Notes under the pieces: model-generated
Database searches by the model: none
Told to the model about the DNA's origin: nothing
Seen by the model: the letters and a program-made list of their open reading frames with translations, nothing else
Assembly (NCBI GenBank): GCA_020847985.1
Contig: JADLBC010000017.1
Coordinates: 1-45,597, forward strand
Source of the DNA: Dehalococcoidia bacterium
GTDB lineage: Bacteria; Chloroflexota; Dehalococcoidia; Tepidiformales; Tepidiformaceae
DNA length: 45,597 bases
Direction: 5' to 3'
In this document: positions 31,140 through 38,424 of the stretch, in pieces
Position numbering within the stretch: position 1 is the stretch's first letter
Layout of the letters: each line of letters begins with the position of its first letter
Translations under genes and position numbers: made by a program

Positions 31140-32072
31140 GTGCAGGTATGGTCTTTCGTCAACGGCGGCTGGAAGCCGGGCGACCTGGCGTTCGCCGATA
31201 GCCGCTGGTTCGACCTCGAGGCGCCGCCCGATGGCGAACTGGAGGCGCTGGGCGAACGCTTCCACCTCCACCACCTGGCCATCGAGGACTGCCGCTCGAC
31301 GAAGCTGCACGCTCCCAAGATCGATGATTTCGGCGGCTACCTCTTCATCGTCATCCATGTCCCGGCGGCGGCTTCGGCCGAGTTCGTGGAGATGGAGGAG
31401 CTCGACATCTTTCTCGCGCCGGGCACGCTCATCACCTATCGCGACCGCGCCGTGCGCGAAGTGGGGCACGTCCACGAGATGCTCCGCAACGGCATGACGA
31501 TGCGGCCCGGCACCGACGGCCTGCTCTACGAGATCATGGACCGCGCCGTCGATGCCCTGCTGCCCGAAGTGGAGGCGATTGGCAACCGGCTGGACGAACT
31601 GCACGACCTGGTGCTCGAAGAGCCGGGCGACACGCGCAGCCACGACATCGTCTCGCTGCGGGCGCACGCGGGGCGGGTGCGGCGGCTGCTGACGCCTCAG
31701 CTCGCGGTCGTGCAGCGCCTCAGCCGGGGCGAATTCACCGAAGTCGGCGAGCACAACCGGGTGTACTTCCGCGACATCTACGACCACCTGGTGCGCATCG
31801 ACCTCGCGCTGGAAAACCTGCGCGAGGATGCCGAGGTGGTGCTGAGCACCTACCTGGCGCAGGTGAACAACCGCATGAGCGAGGTGATGAAGGTGCTCTC
31901 GGTCGTCGCCGCCATCGCCCTGCCCGCGACGGTGATCAGCGGGATCTTCGGCACGAACTTCGACAATGTGCCCGGCCTGCACAGCAACTGGGGCTTCGCC
32001 GTGATGATGTCGGCGATGGGCGGTCTCATGGGCGGGATGGCGCTCTTCTTCCGCCGCCGGGGCTGGTGGTAG
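31140..32072 (+). CDS. corA: CorA-family magnesium/divalent-cation channel with GTN instead of GMN
   Basis: CorA forms pentameric Mg2+ (or Co2+/Zn2+) channels in the cytoplasmic membrane. The 310-residue product has the large cytoplasmic domain (1-245), a long pore-lining helix (about 200-265: YLAQVNNRMSEVMKVLSVVAAIALPATVISGIF) and a second membrane helix (WGFAVMMSAMGGLMGGMALFF) ending in a basic RRRGWW tail. The family signature YGMN reads FGTNF, so Met is replaced by Thr in the selectivity loop. The ZntB and other CorA-like branches also vary here, so selectivity may not be for magnesium. Confidence 0.88.
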   Translation: MQVWSFVNGGWKPGDLAFADSRWFDLEAPPDGELEALGERFHLHHLAIEDCRSTKLHAPKIDDFGGYLFIVIHVPAAASAEFVEMEELDIFLAPGTLITYRDRAVREVGHVHEMLRNGMTMRPGTDGLLYEIMDRAVDALLPEVEAIGNRLDELHDLVLEEPGDTRSHDIVSLRAHAGRVRRLLTPQLAVVQRLSRGEFTEVGEHNRVYFRDIYDHLVRIDLALENLREDAEVVLSTYLAQVNNRMSEVMKVLSVVAAIALPATVISGIFGTNFDNVPGLHSNWGFAVMMSAMGGLMGGMALFFRRRGWW

Positions 32073-32075
32073 GGG

Positions 32076-32192
32076 GAGGAAGAGAAAAGAGACAAGAGGA
32101 AAGAGAAAGGGGAGCAACCCCGGGGGAGGCGATTTCCGCGTGGGGTAGCCCCTGGCTACTGGGAACCGGGAACCGGGATCTGGGAACTGGGA
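32076..32192. repeat. Composite heptamer repeat A-core-C
   Basis: GAGAAAA-type tract directly after the corA stop (to 32109), core GGGGAGCAACCCCGGGGGAG...GTGGGGTAGCCCC (to 32152), and TGGCTAC/TGGGAAC/CGGGAAC units (to 32191). No B module. Confidence 0.85.
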
Positions 32193-32238
32193 CGTGGTGT
32201 AGGATGGTCGACGGTGGCGGGGACAGCTTGCCGGGCGA

Positions 32239-32254
32239 TTAAGGTATAGCTTAA
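32239..32254. promoter_or_regulatory. Candidate operator TTAAG-N6-CTTAA with -10 TATAGC
   Basis: An inverted repeat TTAAGGTATAGCTTAA overlaps the putative -10 box TATAGC (32245-32250), which ends six bases before TTG 32257. Toxin-antitoxin operons are usually autorepressed by the antitoxin binding such dyads. Confidence 0.45.
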
Positions 32255-32256
32255 CA

Positions 32257-32643
32257 TTGGCTCTCCGGACGTGGTTCAAGGGTGGCTTGCATGAAGTCGC
32301 GTTTCTCGTCCTGGAGGACGGCGACGCTCCGGCGGAGATCTATCTCAAGAGGATGCAGTTGCCGCCGTACAAGAAACTCGTAGCGCGCATCGAACGCGCG
32401 GCGAACAACGGCATCCCGATCAACACCGAGCAAGCGAGGCAGTTCCAGACGCCGGAGGGATGGACCATTCGCGAGCTGAAGATCTTCGGCCACCGGATGA
32501 TTTGGGATTGGGGGCCGCGAGGGGAGATCGTGCTCTTGCACGGTTTCGCAAAGAAGCCCGATGAGACACCGCGGAACGAGCTTCAGCGGGCGGTCACGCT
32601 CATCGAACTGTTACGTCACGAGGGGGGCATCCGCGATGGATGA
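32257..32643 (+). CDS. RelE/HigB-like toxin (phage-derived Gp49-like family)
   Basis: The 128-residue protein has the layout of DUF891/Gp49-like HigB toxins: EVAFLVLEDGDAPAEIYLKRMQLPPYKKLVARIERAANNG at the N terminus, then WTIRELKIFGHRMIWDWGPRGEIVLLHGFAKKPDETPRNELQRAVTLIE (cited for the RELKIFG.R and LLHGFAKK landmarks). Such toxins cleave mRNA on the ribosome. It starts with TTG and overlaps the antitoxin gene by eight bases, toxin first, as in higBA. Composition is less GC-rich than the surroundings, consistent with an acquired module. Confidence 0.85.
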   Translation: MALRTWFKGGLHEVAFLVLEDGDAPAEIYLKRMQLPPYKKLVARIERAANNGIPINTEQARQFQTPEGWTIRELKIFGHRMIWDWGPRGEIVLLHGFAKKPDETPRNELQRAVTLIELLRHEGGIRDG

Positions 32644-32935
32644 CAGGCAAGCCTGGTTCGAGCAACGGCACGACGATCCCGAGTACCTCTTCGAGTTGCT
32701 CGCGATCGATATCGGGGAAGCCATCGTGGCGAGAATGGAAGCGCTCGGGCTGAACCGCGCTCAGCTTGCCGAGCGCATGGGTGTATCCCGGGCGCGAATC
32801 TCACAGGTTCTCGGCGGACATGACAACCTGACACTCAAGACGCTCGTCGCGGTGGCACATGCCCTGGACGCGTCGCTCAGTGTCGGCTTTGAGCCCCGCC
32901 AGCGAGTCATGAGCGTCCTCGACCGGACGGCGTAG
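32636..32935 (+). CDS. HigA-like antitoxin, XRE-family helix-turn-helix
   Basis: The 99-residue protein has an XRE helix-turn-helix at about 42-85 (LNRAQLAERMGVSRARISQVLGG then LTLKTLVAVAHAL). ATG 32636 lies in the ATGGATGA overlap with the toxin stop and follows GAGGGGGG. It should neutralise the toxin and repress the operon through the upstream dyad. A shorter variant beginning further upstream in the same frame is antisense-like noise. Confidence 0.87.
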   Translation: MDDRQAWFEQRHDDPEYLFELLAIDIGEAIVARMEALGLNRAQLAERMGVSRARISQVLGGHDNLTLKTLVAVAHALDASLSVGFEPRQRVMSVLDRTA

Positions 32936-32940
32936 CCACC

Positions 32941-32998
32941 GCTCCCCAGTTGCCGGGACGGCTCCCCTTTTCTCCTTCCTCTTTTCTCTTTTCTCTTC
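32941..32998. repeat. A-type heptamer tract (pyrimidine strand)
   Basis: CTCCCCAGTTGCCGG remnant of a C module followed by TTTTCTCC/TTTTCTC units up to 32998, directly downstream of the antitoxin and next to the stop of the convergent hydrolase. Confidence 0.7.
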
Positions 32999-33005
32999 GC
33001 CCGGC

Positions 33006-33863
33006 TCATCCTTCCAGGATGAGTTTCGCCACCAGCTCCGGTGCTTCCATGGGGATGAAGTGGGTGAGGTCGGGGTAGGGCAAATCGGTGCCGTGCTTGA
33101 AGTGCGCGGCGAGGCCGGGGTAGGTCGGCGACGAGGACATGTCGGCCGGGCTGGCGCTGGTGCGTTCGCGCGCACGCATCACGCGCACGGGGATATCGAG
33201 CGCCTCTACCGCTTCGTACACCTCGGCGCCGTCGCCGCTGCCCGCGCCGGCGTAGACGGCGGCCTCGATGCGCGGCGGGCAGGCGAGCACGTAGCCTTCG
33301 CCGTCCGGGTTCGGGAGCAGGCCGTGGGTGACGTAGTCGCGGAGGATGGCCGGGTCCCAGCCGTTGAAGGGCGGCCGCTTCGCGAAGCTTTCGTACATCT
33401 CCCCGGGCGATGACCAGGTGTTCCGGCGGCGCGCGGCGAAGTGCTCGCTTCCCTCGGCGAGCATCGGCGTATAGCGGTCGCGCGCCATGATCACGGGGTC
33501 GATGAGGAGCAGCGAACGGAACGTGCCCGGTTCGAGCGCGGCGGCGTGGACGACGGCGAAGCCGCCCTTGGAGTGCCCCACGCCGACGGCATCGCGCAGG
33601 CCGATGTGGCGCGCGACCTCGGCCACATCCTCGCCGAAGTTGCGCCAGGGGTAGGGCGGTTCGGGCTTATCGCTGAGGCCGTGGCCGCGCATGTCGATGG
33701 CGTAGGCGTGGCGCCCTTCGAGCCGTTCGACCACCTGGTCCCAGCAGCGCCCGTGGAAGCCGGTGGCGTGGGCGAGGAAGACGGGCGTGCCCGTGCCGGG
33801 CCATTCGTACAGCTGCAGTTCGATGCCGTTGGCCCGCACGCGGGAGAGCTTGATATCGCGCAT
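33006..33863 (-). CDS. Alpha/beta hydrolase
   Basis: The 285-residue protein shows VFLAHATGFHGRCWDQV (oxyanion region), YAIDMRGHGLSDKP, the nucleophile elbow VGHSKGGFA (Ser about 98), a late acid and the histidine in DLTHFIPMEAP. It has no signal peptide, so it acts in the cytoplasm; esterase or lactonase activity is likely but the substrate is unknown. Starts at ATG 33863, six bases after TATGCT. The D-type heptamers lie immediately upstream of that box. Confidence 0.88.
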   Translation of the reverse strand: MRDIKLSRVRANGIELQLYEWPGTGTPVFLAHATGFHGRCWDQVVERLEGRHAYAIDMRGHGLSDKPEPPYPWRNFGEDVAEVARHIGLRDAVGVGHSKGGFAVVHAAALEPGTFRSLLLIDPVIMARDRYTPMLAEGSEHFAARRRNTWSSPGEMYESFAKRPPFNGWDPAILRDYVTHGLLPNPDGEGYVLACPPRIEAAVYAGAGSGDGAEVYEAVEALDIPVRVMRARERTSASPADMSSSPTYPGLAAHFKHGTDLPYPDLTHFIPMEAPELVAKLILEG

Positions 33864-33869
33864 GGAAGG

Positions 33870-33875
33870 AGCATA
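33870..33875 (-). promoter_or_regulatory. -10 box of leaderless promoter (TATGCT)
   Basis: Minus-strand TATGCT ends six bases before ATG 33863. Confidence 0.6.
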
Positions 33876-33876
33876 A

Positions 33877-33944
33877 GCGGCCGTCGGCTATCGGCTATCG
33901 GCCGTCGGGTTAGCGGCCGTCGGCCGTCGGCTGTCGGCTGTCGG
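33877..33944. repeat. D-type heptamer tract (GGCCGTC/GGCTATC/GGCTGTC)
   Basis: Nine or so heptamers of the form CGGCNNT occupy the gap between the hydrolase promoter and the terminator of rplA. An inverted D tract lies at 34050-34084, so the two bracket the terminator. Confidence 0.8.
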
Positions 33945-33977
33945 TGTGGCCAGTCGCGGGGCTTTGTCGCAAACATG

Positions 33978-34008
33978 CGAAAGGGCACCCACTCGGAGTG
34001 CCCTTTCG
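33978..34008. terminator. Terminator hairpin downstream of rplK-rplA
   Basis: CGAAAGGGCAC pairs with GTGCCCTTTCG (11 bp) around a nine-base loop. On the minus strand it is followed by CATGTTT, on the plus strand by TCTGTTT, so both tails are only weakly T-rich. Confidence 0.6.
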
Positions 34009-34049
34009 TCTGTTTCGAATCCCGGGGGCGAATGCCCACCGGCGGTTAA

Positions 34050-34084
34050 CCCGCCGACCGCCGACAGCCGACGGCCGAGAGCCG
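34050..34084. repeat. D-type heptamer tract, inverse orientation
   Basis: CCGCCGA, CCGCCGA, CAGCCGA, CGGCCGA, GAGCCGC in a row, ending exactly at the rplA stop codon. Confidence 0.75.
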
Positions 34085-34810
34085 CTAGTGCTTCATCCCC
34101 AGCGCCTGCTGCAGGTCGAGGTGGATGCCGGGGCCCATCGTCGTTGTGAGGGTGACGGAGCGGATGTACTGGCCCTTGGCTTCGCGCGGCTTGGCGGCGT
34201 TCACGGCTTCGATGAAGGTGGCCATGTTTTCGCGCAGCTGGTCGTCATCGAACGAGACCTTGCCGAGCGGGACATGGATGTTGGCCAGGCGGTCGAGGCG
34301 GAACTCGACGCGGCCCTGCTTGGCCTCTTCCACCGTGCGGGCGATGTCCTCGCCGGCCACGACCGTCCCCGAACGGGGGTTCGGCATGAGGCCGCGGGGG
34401 CCGAGGATGCGGCCGAGGCGGCCCACCTTGCCCATCATTTCGCGCGTGGCGATGGCGACATCGAAATCGGTCCAGCCGCCTTCGATCTGCTTGATCAGGT
34501 CGTCGCTGCCGACGAAATCGGCGCCGGCGGCGCGGGCCACGGAGGCCGGTTCGCCTTCGGTGAAGACGAGGACGCGCATGACCTTGCCGAGGCCGTGGGG
34601 AAGGACGGTGCTGCCGCGAATCTGCTGCTCGGCGTGCCGCGGGTCCAGGCCGGTCTTGATGTGCAGTTCGACGGTCTCATCGAACTTCGCCGGGTGGATC
34701 TCCTTGGCGAGCGCGATCGCTTCGGTGGGCGTGTAGAGCTTCGTCGCGTCGACTTTCGCCGCCGCTTCCTGCCACTTCTTGCCCTTCTTGGAGGGTGCGG
34801 TACCGGACAT
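34085..34810 (-). CDS. rplA: Ribosomal protein L1 (uL1)
   Basis: L1 binds 23S rRNA at the ribosomal stalk and usually represses translation of its own operon. The 241-residue product shows the L1 signature [22 protein letters not shown] and [26 protein letters not shown] (landmarks), ending in the L1 C-terminal [12 protein letters not shown]. The ATG at 34810 lies two bases after the rplK stop, so the pair is coupled. The very long open frame extending to 35578 on this strand is shadow of rplK and was cut. The usual rplJ-rplL genes do not follow; a terminator does. Confidence 0.96.
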   Translation of the reverse strand: MSGTAPSKKGKKWQEAAAKVDATKLYTPTEAIALAKEIHPAKFDETVELHIKTGLDPRHAEQQIRGSTVLPHGLGKVMRVLVFTEGEPASVARAAGADFVGSDDLIKQIEGGWTDFDVAIATREMMGKVGRLGRILGPRGLMPNPRSGTVVAGEDIARTVEEAKQGRVEFRLDRLANIHVPLGKVSFDDDQLRENMATFIEAVNAAKPREAKGQYIRSVTLTTTMGPGIHLDLQQALGMKH

Positions 34811-34812
34811 GG

Positions 34813-35235
34813 CTACTCGACCTCGATGCCCATCGAGCGCGCGGTGCCCTCGACGATCTTCATGGCGTCCTCGACGGTGTTGGCGTTGAGGTCGGGGAGC
34901 TTGGTTTCGGCGATCTTGCGCAGGTCGGCGATGGTGACCTTGCCGACCTTCTTCTGGCGCGCGTTCCCCGAACCGCGGTCGACACCGGCGGCCTTGCGAA
35001 GCATGTCGGCGGCGGGCGGCGTCTTGAGGATGAAGGTGAAGGAGCGGTCTTCGAAGATGGTGAGCTGCGCGGGAATGATCTGCCCGGCCTGCGCGGCAGT
35101 GCGGGCGTTGTATTCCTTGCAGAACTCCATGATGTTCACGCCGTGCTGGCCGAGCGCAGGGCCAACGGGCGGCGCCGGGTTCGCTTTCCCGGCCGGAAGC
35201 TGCAGTGTCACCACTGCCCGGACTTTCTTTGCCAT
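34813..35235 (-). CDS. rplK: Ribosomal protein L11 (uL11)
   Basis: L11 forms part of the GTPase-associated centre. The 140-residue product starts [40 protein letters not shown] and ends [15 protein letters not shown], both diagnostic (quoted as landmarks only by their first words elsewhere). The residues methylated by PrmA in other bacteria (Lys3, Lys39-40 region) are present as MAKK and FCK. GGAG stands six bases before ATG 35235. Upstream there is no secE-nusG, which often precedes rplK in other bacteria. Confidence 0.96.
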   Translation of the reverse strand: MAKKVRAVVTLQLPAGKANPAPPVGPALGQHGVNIMEFCKEYNARTAAQAGQIIPAQLTIFEDRSFTFILKTPPAADMLRKAAGVDRGSGNARQKKVGKVTIADLRKIAETKLPDLNANTVEDAMKIVEGTARSMGIEVE

Positions 35236-35363
35236 CTGGGTCTCCAAGCGTGCTAGCGGCGATGTGCGCGTGCAAGCACGAGCCACCGCCTCCGCGTCTC
35301 CTGTCGCGAAGGGCAGGAAGAACAAGTATTGGGGATCCAACGGCGCTACGTCGAATTGGGGGG
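35236..35363. other. rplK 5' region
   Basis: About 125 bases with no ORF. On the minus strand an ATACTT element (about 35320) could be a -10 box, giving a leader of roughly 80 bases with possible pairing between GTGCTTGCACGCGCAC. I see no known riboswitch. Confidence 0.3.
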
Positions 35364-35490
35364 GGAGAGAAAAGAGAAAAGAGGACGGAGAAAAGGGTTG
35401 GCGCCGACCGCCACGGCGGCTCGCGCCTGGCTACGCCGATGGCCGATAGCCGGCTGATGGCCGTTTCTCTTTCCTCTTTTCTCTTTTCTC
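35364..35490. repeat. Composite repeat A-(D-like)-A' with inverted arms
   Basis: GAGAAAA tract (35364-35396), a middle part with GGCGCCGACCGCC and GGCCGATAGCCGG-type units, then the complementary TTTTCTC tract (35463-35490). The two A tracts are inverted and could pair to form a long imperfect hairpin of about 28 bp. Confidence 0.8.
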
Positions 35491-35544
35491 GCGCCCGCGC
35501 GCTATATCGATCACCTACCCCTACATTTCCGGGCGCCCAGGGTT

Positions 35545-35550
35545 TATGCT
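35545..35550 (+). promoter_or_regulatory. -10 box of leaderless promoter (TATGCT)
   Basis: TATGCT ends six bases before ATG 35557. Confidence 0.6.
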
Positions 35551-35556
35551 GCGACC

Positions 35557-36054
35557 ATGCCGCCGTTGTCGCTGCCATCGTTCGAACTGAATGACGCCGG
35601 CGGTACCCCCTTCACCTTCCCCTCTCGCCGCCATGCGCTTCTCGCCGTCGTGGGCGATGGAGCGGACGCTGCGACGGACGCGACGCTCCGCCTGCTGGAT
35701 GCGGCCGCGACCACCTTCGGCCAATCGATGGACATCTTCGCCGTTCACACGCGCGGCGGCGGCCCCGGCGCCGTGGGAGAGCGCCCCGGGCCGCACGTCA
35801 CCGTGCTCGAGGACCCGGCCGGTGTAGCCCTCCGTGCGATCGCGGCGACGGCGCTGCCCGCGGTGGTGTTCCTTTCGCCCGATGGCGAACGGCTCGACGG
35901 CTGGACCGGGTTCTCGCGCAAGGCGTGGCAGGCGCTCTTCGCCCGCCTCATCAGCGTCACGCTGCAGCCCGCGCCCGTGGTCGAATGGCTCCGCTTCCCG
36001 CCCTCGGCCCCCGCGCGAGAACTCGCCCGCGATGCCGCGAGGCCCCGCCGGTGA
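35557..36054 (+). CDS. Thioredoxin/AhpC-fold protein lacking the redox cysteines
   Basis: The 165-residue protein has the redoxin pattern: [32 protein letters not shown] (start of the fold), [53 protein letters not shown] (cis-Pro strand LPAVVFL). Where peroxiredoxins or TlpA have Cys (the CxxC position after the second strand), this protein has GDGAD; no Cys occurs anywhere in it. It is therefore unlikely to do thiol redox chemistry and may be a binding protein. It is coupled to the next gene by a GTGA overlap. Confidence 0.65.
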   Translation: MPPLSLPSFELNDAGGTPFTFPSRRHALLAVVGDGADAATDATLRLLDAAATTFGQSMDIFAVHTRGGGPGAVGERPGPHVTVLEDPAGVALRAIAATALPAVVFLSPDGERLDGWTGFSRKAWQALFARLISVTLQPAPVVEWLRFPPSAPARELARDAARPRR

Positions 36055-36398
36055 AGTACCGCGGCCCCGGTTTCCATGGGTGGGAAGGCGCGCTCGAAGG
36101 CACGCGCTACGACGCCCACCAGCAGGACGCGAAATCCGATGTGGGCCCTACGACGCGCCGCGACCCGAACACGACGCACTCCTTCGGCCGCCCGCCGCGC
36201 CCGGAGTTCGGGAGCGGTTATCGCATCGTCGGCGGGCGCTGGCCTGTCCTGCGGGTACGCGGGTCGCACGGTTCGTGGATGGCCGAGGACGATGAATCGG
36301 CGCGCGCGGGGTCGGGGCGCACCCCCGAGGAAGCGGTCGGCGACTGGTTCCTGCGGAACGCCGAGCGCATGGGCTTCGACGTCCGCCGCTACGGGTAG
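36051..36398 (+). CDS. Hypothetical protein (115 aa)
   Basis: No family recognised. Start GTG 36051 overlaps the preceding stop in GTGA. The N-terminal half is polar and glycine/arginine-rich ([20 protein letters not shown]), the C-terminal half looks folded (RIVGGRWPVLRVRG, EEAVGDWFLRNAERMGFDVRRYG). No Cys, signal or membrane segment. Coupling suggests that it works with the cysteine-less thioredoxin-fold protein. Confidence 0.6.
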   Translation: MKYRGPGFHGWEGALEGTRYDAHQQDAKSDVGPTTRRDPNTTHSFGRPPRPEFGSGYRIVGGRWPVLRVRGSHGSWMAEDDESARAGSGRTPEEAVGDWFLRNAERMGFDVRRYG

Positions 36399-36401
36399 GG
36401 C

Positions 36402-37295
36402 TCAGGAACCGGCGGCGGAAGCGCCAATCGCGCTCGCGACCTGTTCGATGCCCGCGACGGCCGATTCGAAATCCGGCTGATGTTCCGAGAGCACGACCAC
36501 GACGAGCGGGCGTTGGCGCGCATCCGGGGCGAAGGCGGCGCTGGCCACGCGCCAGCCATCCTCCGCGGGGTACCAGCCGTTCTTGATGGCGATATCGCGC
36601 TCGCCCGCGAAGGCGGCGCTCGCACCCCAGCGCTGCTCATCCGTGACGGCGGTCATGAGCGCGAGCGCGAAGGCCCGGTTGGTCCTGTCCAGGAGTTCGC
36701 CGCCGCGGAGGCGCGCGAGCAGGGTGGCGATGCCCCGCGGCGTCGCTTCGGTATCGCCCCAGGATTGCTCGGGCGAAGCCGGGTGGATGCCGCGCAGGCC
36801 GGTCCCGTCGAGGTATGCCTGCATGCCCGCCGTCCCGCCGATGCGTTCCCAGAGGGCGATGGCGGCATCGTTATCGCTGACGGTGATCATGCGCGTGGCG
36901 AGGTCGCGCTCATCGGCGGTGAGCGCGTGGTGGGCATCCTCCGCCTGCCCCAGGAACGTCACCAGGATGACGACCTTCGTCACGGAAGCGAGCGGGAAGT
37001 AGCGCTCCGCGTTCGCTTCGTAGCGGGTCCGGTCCTGCGCATCGATGACGGCGACGCCCCAATCCCCATCGAGGGCCGCGAGGGAGCGCTCCGCGCCGGG
37101 GGAAAGCGCGGCCAGCGGCGCGATGCGGGGCGCGACGTGGTTCGCGGTGGGGGCCGCGCCGGGTGCGAGTTCCCAGTCCACCAACGGTGGCGGCGTGCCC
37201 GCGTGGGCCCCTTCGCCGGAACGCGTGGCGGCGAAAGCGATGCCCCCGGCGGCGACGGCGAGCAGTGTCGCGATGAAGAAGCGAGGTCCGCGCAT
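36402..37295 (-). CDS. Exported class A beta-lactamase-like serine hydrolase
   Basis: The 297-residue protein has a signal or anchor sequence (FFIATLLAVAAGGIAFAA, about 6-23) and a penicilloyl-serine-transferase fold. The motifs are SVTK (104-107, SxxK), SDN (140-142) and KNG in IAIKNGWYP (equivalent to KTG). Class A enzymes also need an omega-loop Glu; LRGIHPASPEQSWGDTEATP may supply one. It could be a true beta-lactamase or a peptidase of this fold; KNG instead of K[TS]G favours the latter. GGGGAGG lies five bases before ATG 37295. Export places it in the wall space. Confidence 0.82.
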   Translation of the reverse strand: MRGPRFFIATLLAVAAGGIAFAATRSGEGAHAGTPPPLVDWELAPGAAPTANHVAPRIAPLAALSPGAERSLAALDGDWGVAVIDAQDRTRYEANAERYFPLASVTKVVILVTFLGQAEDAHHALTADERDLATRMITVSDNDAAIALWERIGGTAGMQAYLDGTGLRGIHPASPEQSWGDTEATPRGIATLLARLRGGELLDRTNRAFALALMTAVTDEQRWGASAAFAGERDIAIKNGWYPAEDGWRVASAAFAPDARQRPLVVVVLSEHQPDFESAVAGIEQVASAIGASAAGS

Positions 37296-37454
37296 GGGCC
37301 CTCCCCGGCAGCCGCGGCCGCACTGGCGAGCGTACGAAACACCCGGTGGCGAGGTCCTCGCGCTCCGCGCCCCCTCGTGGCATTCGAGCGACAGGTTGGG
37401 ATCGAGTTCGCCGGCCGGGTCCGTTCGGCCTTCCCGGGCGGGGTGCTTTTCGGG

Positions 37455-37460
37455 CACGCT
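37455..37460 (+). promoter_or_regulatory. Weak -10 box (CACGCT) six bases before GTG 37467
   Basis: Same spacing as the leaderless promoters and identical to the tsaD box except for C at the first base. Confidence 0.35.
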
Positions 37461-37466
37461 GGATGG

Positions 37467-38009
37467 GTGAACGCCGCGCGCGTCGTGGGCATCCTCTGCT
37501 GCGTGCTGCCGCTGATGGCGGGGCGGGCCGCCGCTCAGCCCGCGATGGTGACGCGCCTGGTGCTGCCCGGTATCGCCGCCGATAGCACCCCCGGGCCCGG
37601 CGCGGCCGCGCTCGCCGCCGCAGAGGCCACGTGGGCGAACGCGCGCATCCAGGACTACGAGATGTCCTACACCATCCGGGGCTGGCCCCTGGTGTTCACG
37701 TTCGAATCGACCGTGCGCGGCGGCGTGCCCGTGGCGACGAGCGAGCACTGCACGCTCGCGGGCGCCGACGCGATCCCGTGTCCGGCGGGCACGGGCGTGT
37801 TCACGGTCGAAGGGCTCTTCGCGCTCATCGGGAGGATGCTGGCGGGCGGCGCGATGACCGCGCGCCCCACGGAGGATGGCGTCTCGTACGTGCTCGTGGA
37901 CTATGGTGCGAACGGGGTGCCGGTGAGCATCGAGAGGGGCGTTCGCGGCGTCCCGGACAGCGAATCGCGCCACACGGTCGAGATCCGGGTGCTTTCGCCG
38001 GCGCCGTAG
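37467..38009 (+). CDS. Exported protein of unknown function with DUF6174-like core
   Basis: The 180-residue protein has a signal peptide ending near AGRAAAQPA and a mature domain beginning AAALAAAEATWANARIQDYEMSYTIRGW. The opening A-x-x-x-W-x-x-x-x-I-x-D-Y-x-x-x-Y pattern and the closing GVPVSIERGVRGVPDSESRHTVEIRVL resemble DUF6174 exported proteins. Two Cys (in HCTLAGADAIPC) could form a disulfide outside the cell. Chosen start GTG 37467; a much longer frame upstream is antisense to the beta-lactamase-like gene. Confidence 0.65.
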   Translation: MNAARVVGILCCVLPLMAGRAAAQPAMVTRLVLPGIAADSTPGPGAAALAAAEATWANARIQDYEMSYTIRGWPLVFTFESTVRGGVPVATSEHCTLAGADAIPCPAGTGVFTVEGLFALIGRMLAGGAMTARPTEDGVSYVLVDYGANGVPVSIERGVRGVPDSESRHTVEIRVLSPAP

Positions 38010-38034
38010 CCGCGCCACTCCACGGGGCGGCCGC

Positions 38035-38040
38035 TACAAT
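38035..38040 (+). promoter_or_regulatory. -10 box of leaderless promoter (TACAAT)
   Basis: TACAAT ends five bases before ATG 38046; no ribosome site. Confidence 0.6.
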
Positions 38041-38045
38041 GCCGC

Positions 38046-38408
38046 ATGGCCTTCGACCCCTCCATCGCGACCGAACCGTACTGCTACCTGACCACCCGCG
38101 GACGTGTGAGCGGCGAGCCGCGCGAGATCGAGATCTGGTTCGCCCTTGAGCAGGGCGTACTGTTCTTGATGGCCGGGGGCCGGGAGCGTTCGCACTGGGT
38201 GCGGAACCTCCAGCGCGAACCCGCCGTCTCGGTGCGAATTCGCGGGGTGACCTACGCCGCCCGGGCGCGGGTCGTGGCGCCGGGCACGCCCGAGGATGCC
38301 CGCGCGCGCGTGCTCCTCCACGACAAGTACCAGCCCACGTACGACAAGAGCCTTCGCACCTGGGCCGATACCTCCCTCCCCGTCGCGATCGAGGTGGCGG
38401 AGGGCTGA
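38046..38408 (+). CDS. Deazaflavin-dependent nitroreductase / FDOR split-barrel protein
   Basis: The 120-residue split-barrel protein has LTTRGRVSGEPREIEIWFA, GVLFLMAGGRERSHWVRNLQREPAVSVRI and RARVVAPGTPEDARARVLLHDKY, typical of the F420-binding Ddn/FDOR-A group. These bind F420 through a Lys/Arg/Ser set; the SHWVRNL stretch matches. It may reduce quinones or nitro-compounds. Together with the LLM enzymes it points to use of F420. Confidence 0.78.
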   Translation: MAFDPSIATEPYCYLTTRGRVSGEPREIEIWFALEQGVLFLMAGGRERSHWVRNLQREPAVSVRIRGVTYAARARVVAPGTPEDARARVLLHDKYQPTYDKSLRTWADTSLPVAIEVAEG

Positions 38409-38424
38409 CGGCGCCCGCGGCCGG

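Noticed and set aside
34811..35578. N-terminal extension of the L1 frame to 497 residues
   Set aside because: The extra part is rplK read in another frame plus the upstream repeat; L1 is complete from 34810.
36480..37466. 329-residue N-terminal extension upstream of the exported protein at 37467
   Set aside because: It is antisense to the beta-lactamase-like gene and would place the signal peptide in the middle of the protein.
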